Positions 18,833 to 28,038 of a stretch of DNA of 36,313 nt are shown here, one piece after another. The notes beneath the pieces are model-generated. The model was given only the letters and a program-made list of their open reading frames with translations. It was not told where the DNA came from and did no database searches. Position numbers and translations under genes: made by a program. Origin of the DNA: Dehalococcoidia bacterium (GTDB taxonomy: Bacteria > Chloroflexota > Dehalococcoidia > GIF9 > AB-539-J10); contig JAGHCA010000018.1 in the NCBI GenBank assembly GCA_021160725.1, positions 1 through 36,313 on the forward strand. Direction: 5' to 3'. The stretch's first letter is position 1; each line of letters starts with the position of its first letter.

Positions 18833-18993
18833 CATTCTTAGCTCTTAACATAGATATTATCTATCTCCGTGTTCCCCTTAAGACAAGGATTCCCTCCTTC
18901 TCCTCCTTAAGGTAAGGGGAAGAAAAAGGAGGCTATGAATGTTTCTCAACCTCCCCTTCAATTTAAGCCTGCTCCATATCTACCCTAAGTGCC

Positions 18994-20088
18994 TCACAAA
19001 TTTTCTGGAGTCCTGTATTGATAATAGGCAGCGCAAGCACCTTCGCTTGAGACCATGCAGGGACCGACAGGATTTTTCGGGGTACAGACCTCTCCAAACA
19101 ATTTACACTCGAGAGGTATGACTGCACCCCGGATTATGTCCCCACACCGGCACCCCTTAGGCTCTCTTGCTGGTTTCAAACTCACTGGAAAAGCCTTGTC
19201 AGCGTCAAATCGCTCGTATTTCCCTCTCACCTTCAAGCCACTTTGAGGAACAATGCCAATCCCTCGCCAATTAGCCTCACCGACCTCAAAAACTTCCTCC
19301 ATCAGTTGCCTGGCTTTCACATTTCCCTCTGGCTTTACTCCTCGGGAATAAGCTATTTCCACTTTGGGTTCACATCTTTCAATTTGTTCCGCCAGCTTAT
19401 CTATGCATAACAAGATATCTACTGGCTCAAATCCCGAGATTACACAAGCAACTCCATAATCTCTGGGAATAAATTCATAGGGATGAGAACCAATTATAAC
19501 ACTAACATGCCCAGGACAGATGATACCATCCAGTTTCACCTCACCTGAGTCAAGCAGTGCCTTTATCACCGGCGGGGTCAGCTTGTTGAGGGATAAAACG
19601 CGAAAGTTTTCTATTTTCTCCTGCTGGGCTTTAAGTATAGAAGCAGCTATGGTCGGCGCCGTGGTCTCAAAGCCAATGCCGATGAAGATGACTGCCTTCT
19701 CAGGATTGGCTTTGGCTATCTCTACAGCATCTATGGTGGAATATACAATTCGGACATCCGCGCCCTCAGCTTTCGCCTGCTGCAGGCTCGAATAGCTGCC
19801 GGGAACTCTTATCATATCCCCAAAAGTAGTGATGATGACGTTGGGCAGATGTGCCAGAGCGATGGCTTTGTCCAGGTCGGCAGTGGCGGTAACACATACA
19901 GGGCAGCCTGGCCCCGACTTCATTTCCACCGTTTTGGGGACTAACTGGCGAATTCCGTATCTCAATATGGCATGCGTATGCCCACCACAAAATTCCATTA
20001 GTCTTATGGTTTTGGTGGAGCGCTGGGCAATTTTATATGCTAGTCCCTTGGCTAGCTTGCTGTCTTGATACTCGTCAATGAACTTCAC
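18994..20088 (-). CDS. hypD: Hydrogenase formation protein HypD
   Basis: 364 aa; MEFCGGHTHAI, GPGCPVCVT, IGFETTAPT, CRCGDIIRG motifs. Confidence 0.97.
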   Translation of the reverse strand: MKFIDEYQDSKLAKGLAYKIAQRSTKTIRLMEFCGGHTHAILRYGIRQLVPKTVEMKSGPGCPVCVTATADLDKAIALAHLPNVIITTFGDMIRVPGSYSSLQQAKAEGADVRIVYSTIDAVEIAKANPEKAVIFIGIGFETTAPTIAASILKAQQEKIENFRVLSLNKLTPPVIKALLDSGEVKLDGIICPGHVSVIIGSHPYEFIPRDYGVACVISGFEPVDILLCIDKLAEQIERCEPKVEIAYSRGVKPEGNVKARQLMEEVFEVGEANWRGIGIVPQSGLKVRGKYERFDADKAFPVSLKPAREPKGCRCGDIIRGAVIPLECKLFGEVCTPKNPVGPCMVSSEGACAAYYQYRTPENL

Positions 20089-20302
20089 TTAGACTTGCTA
20101 TCTCTTCTAGGAGCTTCAGAGTCTCTTTCGCTTCAGCTTCGTCTATAACACCTATAGCATATCCCGTGTGGAGCAACACGTAGTCCCCCACCTTCGCCTC
20201 CGGAGTAAAGGCAATGTTAACCCGCCGCCTCACCCCGGCGACTTCGGTTTCGGCCTCATCCCCGTCTATAGAAACAACCTTCACAGGCACTGCTAAACAC
20301 AT
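20075..20302 (-). CDS. hypC: HypC/HybG/HupF family hydrogenase chaperone
   Basis: MCLAVPVKVVSIDGDEAETE...GDYVLLHTGYAIGVIDEAEA; start at the MC motif, not at the longer track start; overlaps hypD. Confidence 0.95.
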   Translation of the reverse strand: MCLAVPVKVVSIDGDEAETEVAGVRRRVNIAFTPEAKVGDYVLLHTGYAIGVIDEAEAKETLKLLEEIASLSEVH

Positions 20303-20581
20303 GACATCCTGTATTTTAGCCCAAATCCGCCCATAATACAATCAAAAAGGGCTTAGCTCTATCCCGATTAAATTGGGCAATCTTGAGAAACCAAGCCGGA
20401 ACATAGTGGTTATATATGGTTCACCTCTTGGCGGATAGGGTACAAGGAGAAAAAATAGAGTTGCCCCTTTTCTGCTTCTGATGCAGTGTAGTGGGGGAGT
20501 TCATCTCTGCCTCATCCCGAACAATTTTGAATTTGAAATTTAGAATTTGTTTAGCCCTGTCCTGAGCGAATTCGCAGAAAT

Positions 20582-20634
20582 TTAGTACCATTGACCCACT
20601 CTTTCAACATGAAAGAGTGGGTCAATGGTACTAA
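20582..20634. other. Perfect 25-bp inverted repeat with 3-nt loop
   Basis: ttagtaccattgacccactctttca-aca-tgaaagagtgggtcaatggtactaa; no T-run follows. Confidence 0.9.
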
Positions 20635-20655
20635 CTGAATATTACCAATAGGCGA

Positions 20656-20684
20656 TTGACGAATGAGGGGCTACACTATACAAT
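20656..20684 (+). promoter_or_regulatory. Putative sigma70-type promoter
   Basis: TTGACG (20656-20661), 17-nt spacer, TACAAT (20679-20684). Confidence 0.55.
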
Positions 20685-20975
20685 ATATAGTACACCGGCT
20701 AAATCTAAAACCGAAAAAGTGTTTGAAAATGTAGTTACCCAATTTATTGGTTGGACAGAGCCTGATAAATGAGCCAACTACAAATACAAACTTTGGAGGT
20801 GAAAAATTCTAAGGATAGCCAGGGCAAAAGAAGAGGGGCAGCTGTTATTCTGAAATAAAGCCTCAGGATAAATTCTTTAACTCCGAGCTAACCCTCAATC
20901 AATTATCATGAAAGGAATAGACCAATGAGCAGTATAAGATAAATAAAGCAAAGAATGTACTTAGGAGGCTAGAAT

Positions 20976-21197
20976 GTGAAGACACAGATTGTCGAACTTG
21001 GAAAGCTAGTGCCTCTGACACCGGTCAAGGGGGCAGAGGCACAGCTAAAGGGGCTCACGATAGAAACCCTCTAGCTGTTTCTTATTGTAACGACACTGAA
21101 CTCCGTTGTCAAGTCCCATTCCCAGATGACCAATTCCCAAACGAACAAGACAAATCTGAGTCTAAAACTGGTAAAGAAGGGAGGCGAAAAAGAATGA
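20976..21197 (+). other. Small ORF interrupted by an in-frame TAG at 21072-21074
   Basis: GTG start after taggaggct RBS; MKTQIVELGKLVPLTPVKGAEAQLKGLTIETL-[TAG]-LFLIVTTLNSVVKSHSQMTNSQTNKTNLSLKLVKKGGEKE, ending in an ATGA overlap with the next gene. Confidence 0.4.
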
Positions 21198-21634
21198 AAA
21201 GATGTGTGAGTAAAGTCAGCCGACAGTTTTGTCATGGAGCGAAGGGCTCCATTGAGCTTGGGATGCTGGTTGAGTTGATGACTCAGCTGCTGGTCGGGCT
21301 GCTGGTGCTGTCTGTCACTCTGGTATCTGCGGCGTCAGCAGTGATTCCTCAAATCGCTGAGTTGGTAAGCGGTGATTCTGGGCAGGAGGCAGCCGTAGAA
21401 TTACAAATGGTGGAAGTAGCGGTGGCAGCCTACCAGGTTGACCATGATGGAGACTTGCCCACTGTTGAAGGTTTCCCGCTTGCTAGTGAGCTTGATGAAT
21501 ACATCCCCGGTGGTGTAGCTGCTCTGAAGGGCACCTATACTCTCGATGGCACTACTGGCGAGGTAACCCAGACTTCCTATCCGGAGCTTAATGCCTTTTT
21601 AAGTGACTTTACACTGCTTGATAGTCTGGGCTAA
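21194..21634 (+). CDS. Small secreted/pilin-like protein
   Basis: 146 aa; KGSIELGMLVELMTQLLVGLLVLSVTLVSAASAVIPQI hydrophobic N-terminal helix, acidic C-terminal domain with AYQVDHDGDLPT; followed by a terminator. Confidence 0.6.
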   Translation: MKRCVSKVSRQFCHGAKGSIELGMLVELMTQLLVGLLVLSVTLVSAASAVIPQIAELVSGDSGQEAAVELQMVEVAVAAYQVDHDGDLPTVEGFPLASELDEYIPGGVAALKGTYTLDGTTGEVTQTSYPELNAFLSDFTLLDSLG

Positions 21635-21653
21635 GGCCAAACCGAAGATGGAG

Positions 21654-21705
21654 AAGGCTCACCGGCGGGATTGGAGCAAAACAATCTCGCCGGTGAGCCT
21701 TTTTG
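21654..21705 (+). terminator. Rho-independent terminator
   Basis: 19-bp stem aaggctcaccggcgggatt / aatctcgccggtgagcctt (one G-T) followed by tttttg. Confidence 0.92.
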
Positions 21706-21798
21706 TTTTCTGGGAAATACTATATCCTATATTTCTAAATGCCAAACAATATCAAAGCAATAATAACAACCACAATGGGTTGGGACAAGTCCGCCTCT

Positions 21799-21880
21799 AC
21801 GGGATTGTTTCACTACGCCTGCGATGACACCCCTATGTGTCACTGCGAGGCTGACGAAGTCAGCCGAAGCAATCTCGTGG
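21799..21880. repeat. Pair of opposed dispersed repeats forming a foldback element
   Basis: gggattgtttcactacgcctgcgatgacac ... gtgtcactgcgaggctgacgaagtcagccgaagcaatctc; the arms are inverted relatives. Confidence 0.65.
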
Positions 21881-21956
21881 ATGGGAATAACGTTACCACC
21901 TTCCCTCACATTAACAACCGAACCATTGCTAAGTAACCCCAAAAAAGACATCCCAA

Positions 21957-21985
21957 TTGACGCTATCCAGGTATTGTGTTATGTT
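21957..21985 (+). promoter_or_regulatory. Putative promoter of ilvD
   Basis: TTGACG, 17-nt spacer, TATGTT; ~35 nt before the ilvD ATG. Confidence 0.5.
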
Positions 21986-22020
21986 ATGCGACATCATTCA
22001 TTTTTAGGTGCATAAGTTAA

Positions 22021-23688
22021 ATGCGAAGCGACATGGTGAAGAAGGGAATCGAGCGGGCGCCCCACAGGTCACTGTTGCGGGCTGTAAGTTGCTCTTCAGA
22101 TGACTGGGACAAGCCATTTATTGGAGTAATCAATAGCTTTAGCGAGATTGTTCCCGGGCATATTCATTTGCAAACAATTGCCAGGGCGGTGAAAGAGGGT
22201 ATCCGCAGTGGGGGCGGGGTGCCTTTTGAGGTCAATACCATAGCTGTTTGCGATGGTATAGCTATGAACCATCCGGGAATGAAATACAGCCTGCCCAGCC
22301 GGGAGCTCATTGCTGACTCGGTGGAAATCTTGGCTCAAGCCCATGCCTTCGATGCCCTGGTATTCATCCCAAACTGCGATAAGGTCGTGCCTGGGATGCT
22401 GATGGCTGCGGTCAGACTTAATTTACCCTCTGTCTTTGTTAGTGGTGGCCCTATGCTAGCTGGGAAGCTTGTCCAGGAAAACGCTGCCAGGGCTGTTGAC
22501 CTTATCACGGTCTTTCAAGCGGTAGGCAAGGTGGCCAAAGGCATGATGACCCACAATGAGTTGCAAGAACTGGAAATGGTCGCCTGTCCTGGTTGTGGAA
22601 GCTGTGCCGGGATGTTCACCGCCAATACTATGAATTGCCTCAGCGAAGCACTGGGGATAGCCTTGCCGGGTAATGGCACGATACTCGCAGTGGAAGCACG
22701 GCGCAGGCAACTAGCTTACAAAGCTGGGCAGCAGGTGATGGAAGTTTTAGCCAAAGATATTCGACCCAAAGATGTTATCACCAGGGATTCTCTGTACAAT
22801 GCCTTTGCTGTGGACATGGCTCTGGGTGGCAGCACAAACTCTGTGTTGCATCTTACTGCTATAGCACATGAGGCTGGGATAGATTTTCCCTTGTCCCTGA
22901 TAAACGAGATTAGCGACTCCGTCCCTCATATCTGCAAATTAAGCCCGGCGAGCGACTATCACATTGAGGACCTGGACTTAGCGGGTGGCATTCCTGCCAT
23001 AATGCATGAACTATCGGGATTGCTGAAGCTTAAGGCAAACACTATTTTAGGCAAGCCAATAGGCGACATTGCAAAGAGGACCGAAGTTAAGAATAGAGAA
23101 GTGATTCGCCCTCTGACACAACCATATGCCCACACTGGTGGTATTAGCATATTATTTGGCAATTTGGCGCCATCTGGCGCCGTAGTCAAAAGCGCTGCAG
23201 TAGCTCCTGAGATGTTAGTTCACCAGGGTCCAGCAAGGGTTTTCAATAGCGAGGAGGAAGCTACAGCAAAGATAATGAAAGGCGAATTTAAGTCAGGCGA
23301 AGTGATCGTCATCCGCTACGAAGGACCCAAGGGCGGGCCAGGAATGCGGGAGATGTTAACAGCTACTTCTCTCCTCAGCGGTATGGGCATGGACAAAGAG
23401 GTGGCTCTTATTACAGACGGACGCTTTTCCGGAGGCACACGAGGAGCAGCCATTGGCCATGTCTCTCCTGAGGCGGCAGAGAAAGGTCCTATAGCTGCTT
23501 TACAAGACGGCGATGTAGTTAAGATAAACATACCTGACCACAAATTGGAAGTGGAATTAAGCCAAAAAGAACTGGAACAACGGCTGACTTCACTGCCTCC
23601 CTTTGAACCCAAGATCAAGACTGGCTACCTTAAGAGATATAGTGATAAAGTAAGCTCGGCCAGCACTGGTGCGGTGTTTGCTGAGTAA
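22021..23688 (+). CDS. ilvD: Dihydroxy-acid dehydratase
   Basis: 555 aa; [57 protein letters not shown] motifs. Confidence 0.97.
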   Translation: MRSDMVKKGIERAPHRSLLRAVSCSSDDWDKPFIGVINSFSEIVPGHIHLQTIARAVKEGIRSGGGVPFEVNTIAVCDGIAMNHPGMKYSLPSRELIADSVEILAQAHAFDALVFIPNCDKVVPGMLMAAVRLNLPSVFVSGGPMLAGKLVQENAARAVDLITVFQAVGKVAKGMMTHNELQELEMVACPGCGSCAGMFTANTMNCLSEALGIALPGNGTILAVEARRRQLAYKAGQQVMEVLAKDIRPKDVITRDSLYNAFAVDMALGGSTNSVLHLTAIAHEAGIDFPLSLINEISDSVPHICKLSPASDYHIEDLDLAGGIPAIMHELSGLLKLKANTILGKPIGDIAKRTEVKNREVIRPLTQPYAHTGGISILFGNLAPSGAVVKSAAVAPEMLVHQGPARVFNSEEEATAKIMKGEFKSGEVIVIRYEGPKGGPGMREMLTATSLLSGMGMDKEVALITDGRFSGGTRGAAIGHVSPEAAEKGPIAALQDGDVVKINIPDHKLEVELSQKELEQRLTSLPPFEPKIKTGYLKRYSDKVSSASTGAVFAE

Positions 23689-23699
23689 GGAGCTATTCT

Positions 23700-25481
23700 A
23701 TGAAGAAAACTGGCGCTCAGATTCTCTGTGAGAGTTTAATTAAAGAAGGGGTAGAGGTGATTTTTGGCATTCTCGGTGGTGCCGTCTTGCCAATATATGA
23801 TGCCTTCCCCCAGTATCCGAAGCTCCGGCATATACTGGTTCGCCATGAGCAGGGAGCAGCTCATGCTGCCGATGGATATGCTCGGGTTACACATAAAGCA
23901 GGAGTATGTATTGCTACCTCAGGACCTGGAGCTACTAATCTGGTTACCGGCATTGCCAATGCTTATATGGATTCAGTTCCCATGATAGCTATAACTGGCC
24001 AGGTGGCCAGACCTGTTATTGGCAAGGATGCTTTTCAGGAGACGGATATCACAGGCATTACCCTTCCAATTACCAAACATAACTATCTTGTTAACGACGT
24101 TGCTGAGCTGGCTGAAACGATTAAAGAAGCTTTTCACATTGCCCAGACAGGGAGGCCGGGACCCGTGCTTATTGACATACCACGGGATGTCCAGCAGGAG
24201 CAAGGGGACTTTGTTTATCCCGATAAGCTTGATTTGCCTGGCTATAGGATACCTTCTCGCGGTCACCCAGCTCAAATTAAGAAAGCAGCAAAGCTCATTA
24301 ATGAAGCTGCGCAGCCTGTTATCATCGCTGGCAGGGGGATAATTATTTCCCAAGCCTACGACGAGTTTAAAGAATTTGCTGAGAAGGCTCAAATACCAGT
24401 GGCTCATACCCTCCTTGGTCTGGGCTCCTTCCCTGGAAACCATATACTCGATTTGGGCATGCTAGGGATGCACGGCGCACCTTGCGCCAATATGGCAGTG
24501 CAAAACGCCGACCTTCTAATTGCTATTGGTATGAGATTTGATGACCGAGCTACAGGAAATACCAGGGAGTTCGCTCCCAATGCCCGCATTATTCACATAG
24601 ATATAGACCCTGCAGAGATTGGGAAAAATATACCTACAGATGTTCCGGTAGTCGGGGATGTAAAAAGCGTGCTCACAGCTCTGAATGCACAGATTGAGAG
24701 AGGAGAACATGTGGATTGGCTTTCTAAAATAGAACAGTGGAGGTATGAGCATCCATCGCTGGAAATCAGGCAAAGTGATGAGCTTCTGCCTCAATACATT
24801 ATTCACCAGATCTGCGAGGCCACCAACGGTGATGCTTTTGTAGTCACCGGGGTGGGACAGAATCAAATGTGGGCGGCGCGATATTTCGTTTATACCAATC
24901 CCAACAGTCTTATTTCCGCAGGGGGGTTGGGGCCCATGGGGTTTGAACTACCGGCGGCTATAGGAGTTAAAATCGGTCGTCCCGGCGAGGTGGTATGGTG
25001 TGTTGCCGGCGACGGCGGATTTCAAATGACTATCCAGGAATTAGCTACCATTACACAGGAAAATATCGCTGTAAAAATAGCTATCCTAGACAATGGGTAT
25101 TTAGGCATGGTAAGACAGTGGCAAGAGCTATTCTATGAACGACGCTACGTGGCCACGAAACTTTGGAATCCCGATTTTGTCAAAATTGCTGAGGCTTACG
25201 ATATCCCCGGTCTTCGGGTGACACGGAGGGAGGAAGTTATCCCAGCAATACAAAAGGCCATGGAGTATCCCGGACCTTTTCTCATTGACTTTCTTATTGA
25301 GCCCGAGGAGAACATCTATCCCATAGTGCCACCAGGAGAAAGCCTGGCCAGATTCTATGAGCCATCAAAGCCGGAAGTATCAGGGGGGCAAATTCTAAGT
25401 ACAAAGCACGAAATGCTAAACAATATTAAAACCCAAAACTCCAATGATCAAAAGATGAGGGTTTTGAACTTGGAAATTTGA
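23700..25481 (+). CDS. ilvB: Acetolactate synthase large subunit
   Basis: 593 aa; VIFGILGGAVLPIYD, RHEQGAAHAADGYAR, GDGGFQMTIQELATI...DNGYLGMVRQWQELFY. Confidence 0.97.
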   Translation: MKKTGAQILCESLIKEGVEVIFGILGGAVLPIYDAFPQYPKLRHILVRHEQGAAHAADGYARVTHKAGVCIATSGPGATNLVTGIANAYMDSVPMIAITGQVARPVIGKDAFQETDITGITLPITKHNYLVNDVAELAETIKEAFHIAQTGRPGPVLIDIPRDVQQEQGDFVYPDKLDLPGYRIPSRGHPAQIKKAAKLINEAAQPVIIAGRGIIISQAYDEFKEFAEKAQIPVAHTLLGLGSFPGNHILDLGMLGMHGAPCANMAVQNADLLIAIGMRFDDRATGNTREFAPNARIIHIDIDPAEIGKNIPTDVPVVGDVKSVLTALNAQIERGEHVDWLSKIEQWRYEHPSLEIRQSDELLPQYIIHQICEATNGDAFVVTGVGQNQMWAARYFVYTNPNSLISAGGLGPMGFELPAAIGVKIGRPGEVVWCVAGDGGFQMTIQELATITQENIAVKIAILDNGYLGMVRQWQELFYERRYVATKLWNPDFVKIAEAYDIPGLRVTRREEVIPAIQKAMEYPGPFLIDFLIEPEENIYPIVPPGESLARFYEPSKPEVSGGQILSTKHEMLNNIKTQNSNDQKMRVLNLEI

Positions 25482-25518
25482 ATTTGTTTAGAGTTTAGAG
25501 ATTAGGATTTGGAATTTA
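25388..25518. repeat. MITE-like AT-rich repeat spanning the ilvB 3' end and ilvB-ilvN junction
   Basis: attctaagtacaaagc...ctaaacaatattaaaacccaaaactccaatgatcaaaa...gggttttgaacttggaaatttgaatttgtttagagtttagagattaggatttggaattt; opposed ends and similarity to 35308-35420. Confidence 0.75.
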
Positions 25519-25522
25519 TCTA

Positions 25523-26029
25523 TTGGGGGACAAATTGGCTAATACAAAACACACTTTGGTAGCTTTAGTGGAGGATAAACCGGGTGTACTTAATAGAATA
25601 GCCAGTTTATTTCGACGACGCAACTTCAATATCCAAAGCCTGGCTGTTGGGAGTAGCGAACATCCCGGCTTATCTCGCATGACCATTGTCGTTGGCGGGG
25701 ATATTGCTCAAGTAGAGCAGGTGAGAAAGCAACTGGAAAAACTTATCAATGTGGTTAAAGTCACCGATATAACTGAAGAAGATATGGTGAGCAGGGAGTT
25801 GGCCTTAATTAAGGTAAAGGCTACCACCACGACAAGAAGCGAGATAATGCAAATCGTGGGTATTTTTCGGGCTAATATAGTAGATGTCGGTCCGAATTCA
25901 CTGACGGTAGAAGTGACTGGCGATGAGGATAAGGTAAATTCTCTGCTGGGGCTCCTGCACGATTTTGGTGTTAAAGAGCTTTCACGGACTGGTAGGATAG
26001 CCTTGACTCGGGGAAGCAATCCTTTTTAA
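25523..26029 (+). CDS. ilvN: Acetolactate synthase small subunit
   Basis: KHTLVALVEDKPGVLNRIASLFRRRNFNIQSLAVG ACT domain. Start uncertain (TTG 25523 or TTG 25535). Confidence 0.95.
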   Translation: MGDKLANTKHTLVALVEDKPGVLNRIASLFRRRNFNIQSLAVGSSEHPGLSRMTIVVGGDIAQVEQVRKQLEKLINVVKVTDITEEDMVSRELALIKVKATTTTRSEIMQIVGIFRANIVDVGPNSLTVEVTGDEDKVNSLLGLLHDFGVKELSRTGRIALTRGSNPF

Positions 26030-26200
26030 ATAAGGAAGAGCCACTGAATGAGGCCCTTTTTTGTATTTTAAATCTTGTGTCCCATTTTTAAGGGCTTTCT
26101 GTGTTTAAGATAAATGACTACTTAGTCAGCCCAGTTGCGGTCAAAAAAGGCGATTTTGCATTTGTTTTCACTGCTTTTCATCAATATAAACCGACACATC

Positions 26201-26209
26201 TGCTATAAT
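26201..26209 (+). promoter_or_regulatory. Putative extended -10 element (TGCTATAAT) upstream of ABC genes
   Basis: Direct reading in the 253-bp ilvN-ABC gap; no clear -35. Confidence 0.4.
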
Positions 26210-26282
26210 ACCTGCTTAGTGTGGGAGAGGTAGTTCTATAAACATTCCACTAAATCTGATTACAGAATCGAGGCATTGCTGG

Positions 26283-27212
26283 GTGTTTGCGGTACATGTA
26301 GAAAAGCTAGTCAAGATATATGACAACCGACGGGTGCTTGACGGAGTTAACCTTGATGTGCCAGAAGGCGAGTTCTATGCCCTGATGGGGCCCAATGGTT
26401 CGGGCAAGACTACACTGGCTTCAATAATTGCTGCAGTGAAGACGCAAGATAGCGGCATTGTTGAAGTCTATAAAAATAAGCCGGCACAAGCTAAGGAATT
26501 CATAGGATATGTACCCTAGGAAAATTTCTCTTCGCCCAAGCTTTCAGGAGGAGAAAACTTGATGTATTTCGCCAATCTCCTGGGATATTCCCGGCGCCAA
26601 GCAAATCAACTGGTGGTTGAAATGCTTCAAAACGTTGGGCTTTCTGAAGGATCGGATAAGAGAGTAGCCAAGTATTCTGGCGGGATGAGGAAAAGGTTAG
26701 AAATTGCCACAGCAATTTTCCCTGGCATAAAGGTACTTATCCTGGATGAGCCGACCACTGGTCTCGACCCCACTGCCCGAAGAGCCTTTTTCAACATGAT
26801 ACAAGAGATTATGGATAAGAAAACCAGTATTATCTTGATTACTCATATCGGGAGCGATGCCGAGCTAGCCTCAAGAGTGGGTTTAATGGACAACGGCAAA
26901 ATGATAGCCGAAGGCACTCCTGATGAGCTCAAGAGGAAACATGCTGTCGAGGATGCGATAACCGTGGAGACAGCCATGAAGAGTGATAGTGTGGTCTCAG
27001 TTTTAAAGGATTATAGCATCAATGGAAAGGTAACGGAGTCAGAAGTCGGCTACAAAATCTACTCGCGAAATGGAGACAAAATACTGGCCGATATGGTAAG
27101 GAGCCTTGACCAAGCCGGCCAGAGAGTGATGCGTATCGAAATGGCGCGGCCCACCCTCGAAGACGTTTTCTTCAGACTTACTGAAAGGCACTTGCAGGAG
27201 GCAATCGAATAA
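26283..27212 (+). pseudogene. ABC transporter ATP-binding protein interrupted by in-frame TAG (26517-26519)
   Basis: [24 protein letters not shown]...GPNGSGKTT...FIGYVP[TAG]ENFSSPKLSGGENLMYFANLLGY...YSGGMRKRLEIA...VLILDEPTTGLD; same frame on both sides of the stop. Confidence 0.88.
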
Positions 27213-27986
27213 GTGAGGCAGATATCTGCAGGCTATACCAAGGCAATCAAGGAGCTACTCAGGGAGAAGGCGGCACTGTTTTGGACCATAGCCTGGCCGA
27301 TAATCTGGGTACTCATTGGAAGCTTCTCATTTACGGGTAGCGCCCCACAAGGAGTGATTCCTTATATCAAGGGTTCTATTGCAATTTCAATGATGGTTTT
27401 CGCGCTGATGATAGCCGGCATGTCTAACCTTCCTGCCAGTATCGCTGGTGACAGGGCCAATGGCTTGCTTGCCAAGCTGAAATCAATGCCCATAAAACCT
27501 TACAAAGATTTCCTCGGCAGAATCTCTGCCGTTATTACCCTTTCTTTACTGGCAGCAGCTCTGGTTATAGTAATTGGTATCGCAGTCGGTGCACGTTTCA
27601 CAGGAACTGGAATCGAGATTCTACAGGCGATTGGCTTCGTCTTTCTGGTAATCTGTGCCTCTGCTGGAGTTGGGCTTATAGCCGGCACATTGATTAAGAA
27701 TCTTCAGGGTGCAATTAGGACAGGCGTCGGCATTGCAGTAATAACATCCGCCATATCGGGCCTTTTTGCTCCGTACGAGGTTCTACCGGTGCCACTGCAG
27801 GTATTTTCTCGAGTCTATCCTATTTCCCCAGCACAGGCATCAATTGTACACTTACTGGCCGGACCAGATATGGTTGCGTATAATCCTTTAGCTTCCGGAC
27901 AGATAACTCTCACTATAGCTCTTTCTTTTGCATTTCTCTTTGCCGGTACAGTTTTATACTCAAGGCTCGGCTGGAAGCTTGATTGA
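27213..27986 (+). CDS. ABC-2 type transporter permease
   Basis: 257 aa, GTG start, about six TM segments, GDRANGLLAKLKSMPI motif; follows the ATPase. Confidence 0.9.
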   Translation: MRQISAGYTKAIKELLREKAALFWTIAWPIIWVLIGSFSFTGSAPQGVIPYIKGSIAISMMVFALMIAGMSNLPASIAGDRANGLLAKLKSMPIKPYKDFLGRISAVITLSLLAAALVIVIGIAVGARFTGTGIEILQAIGFVFLVICASAGVGLIAGTLIKNLQGAIRTGVGIAVITSAISGLFAPYEVLPVPLQVFSRVYPISPAQASIVHLLAGPDMVAYNPLASGQITLTIALSFAFLFAGTVLYSRLGWKLD

Positions 27987-28038
27987 ATTATAATCCTGCT
28001 CTTTGTTATATTAGTTAGGATTTTGTAAAGGAGGTATT

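Noticed and set aside
21705-22021. T-box or peptide attenuator upstream of ilvD
   Set aside because: No leader peptide rich in Leu/Ile/Val codons, no recognisable T-box sequence and no terminator. The likely promoter is only ~35 nt from the start.
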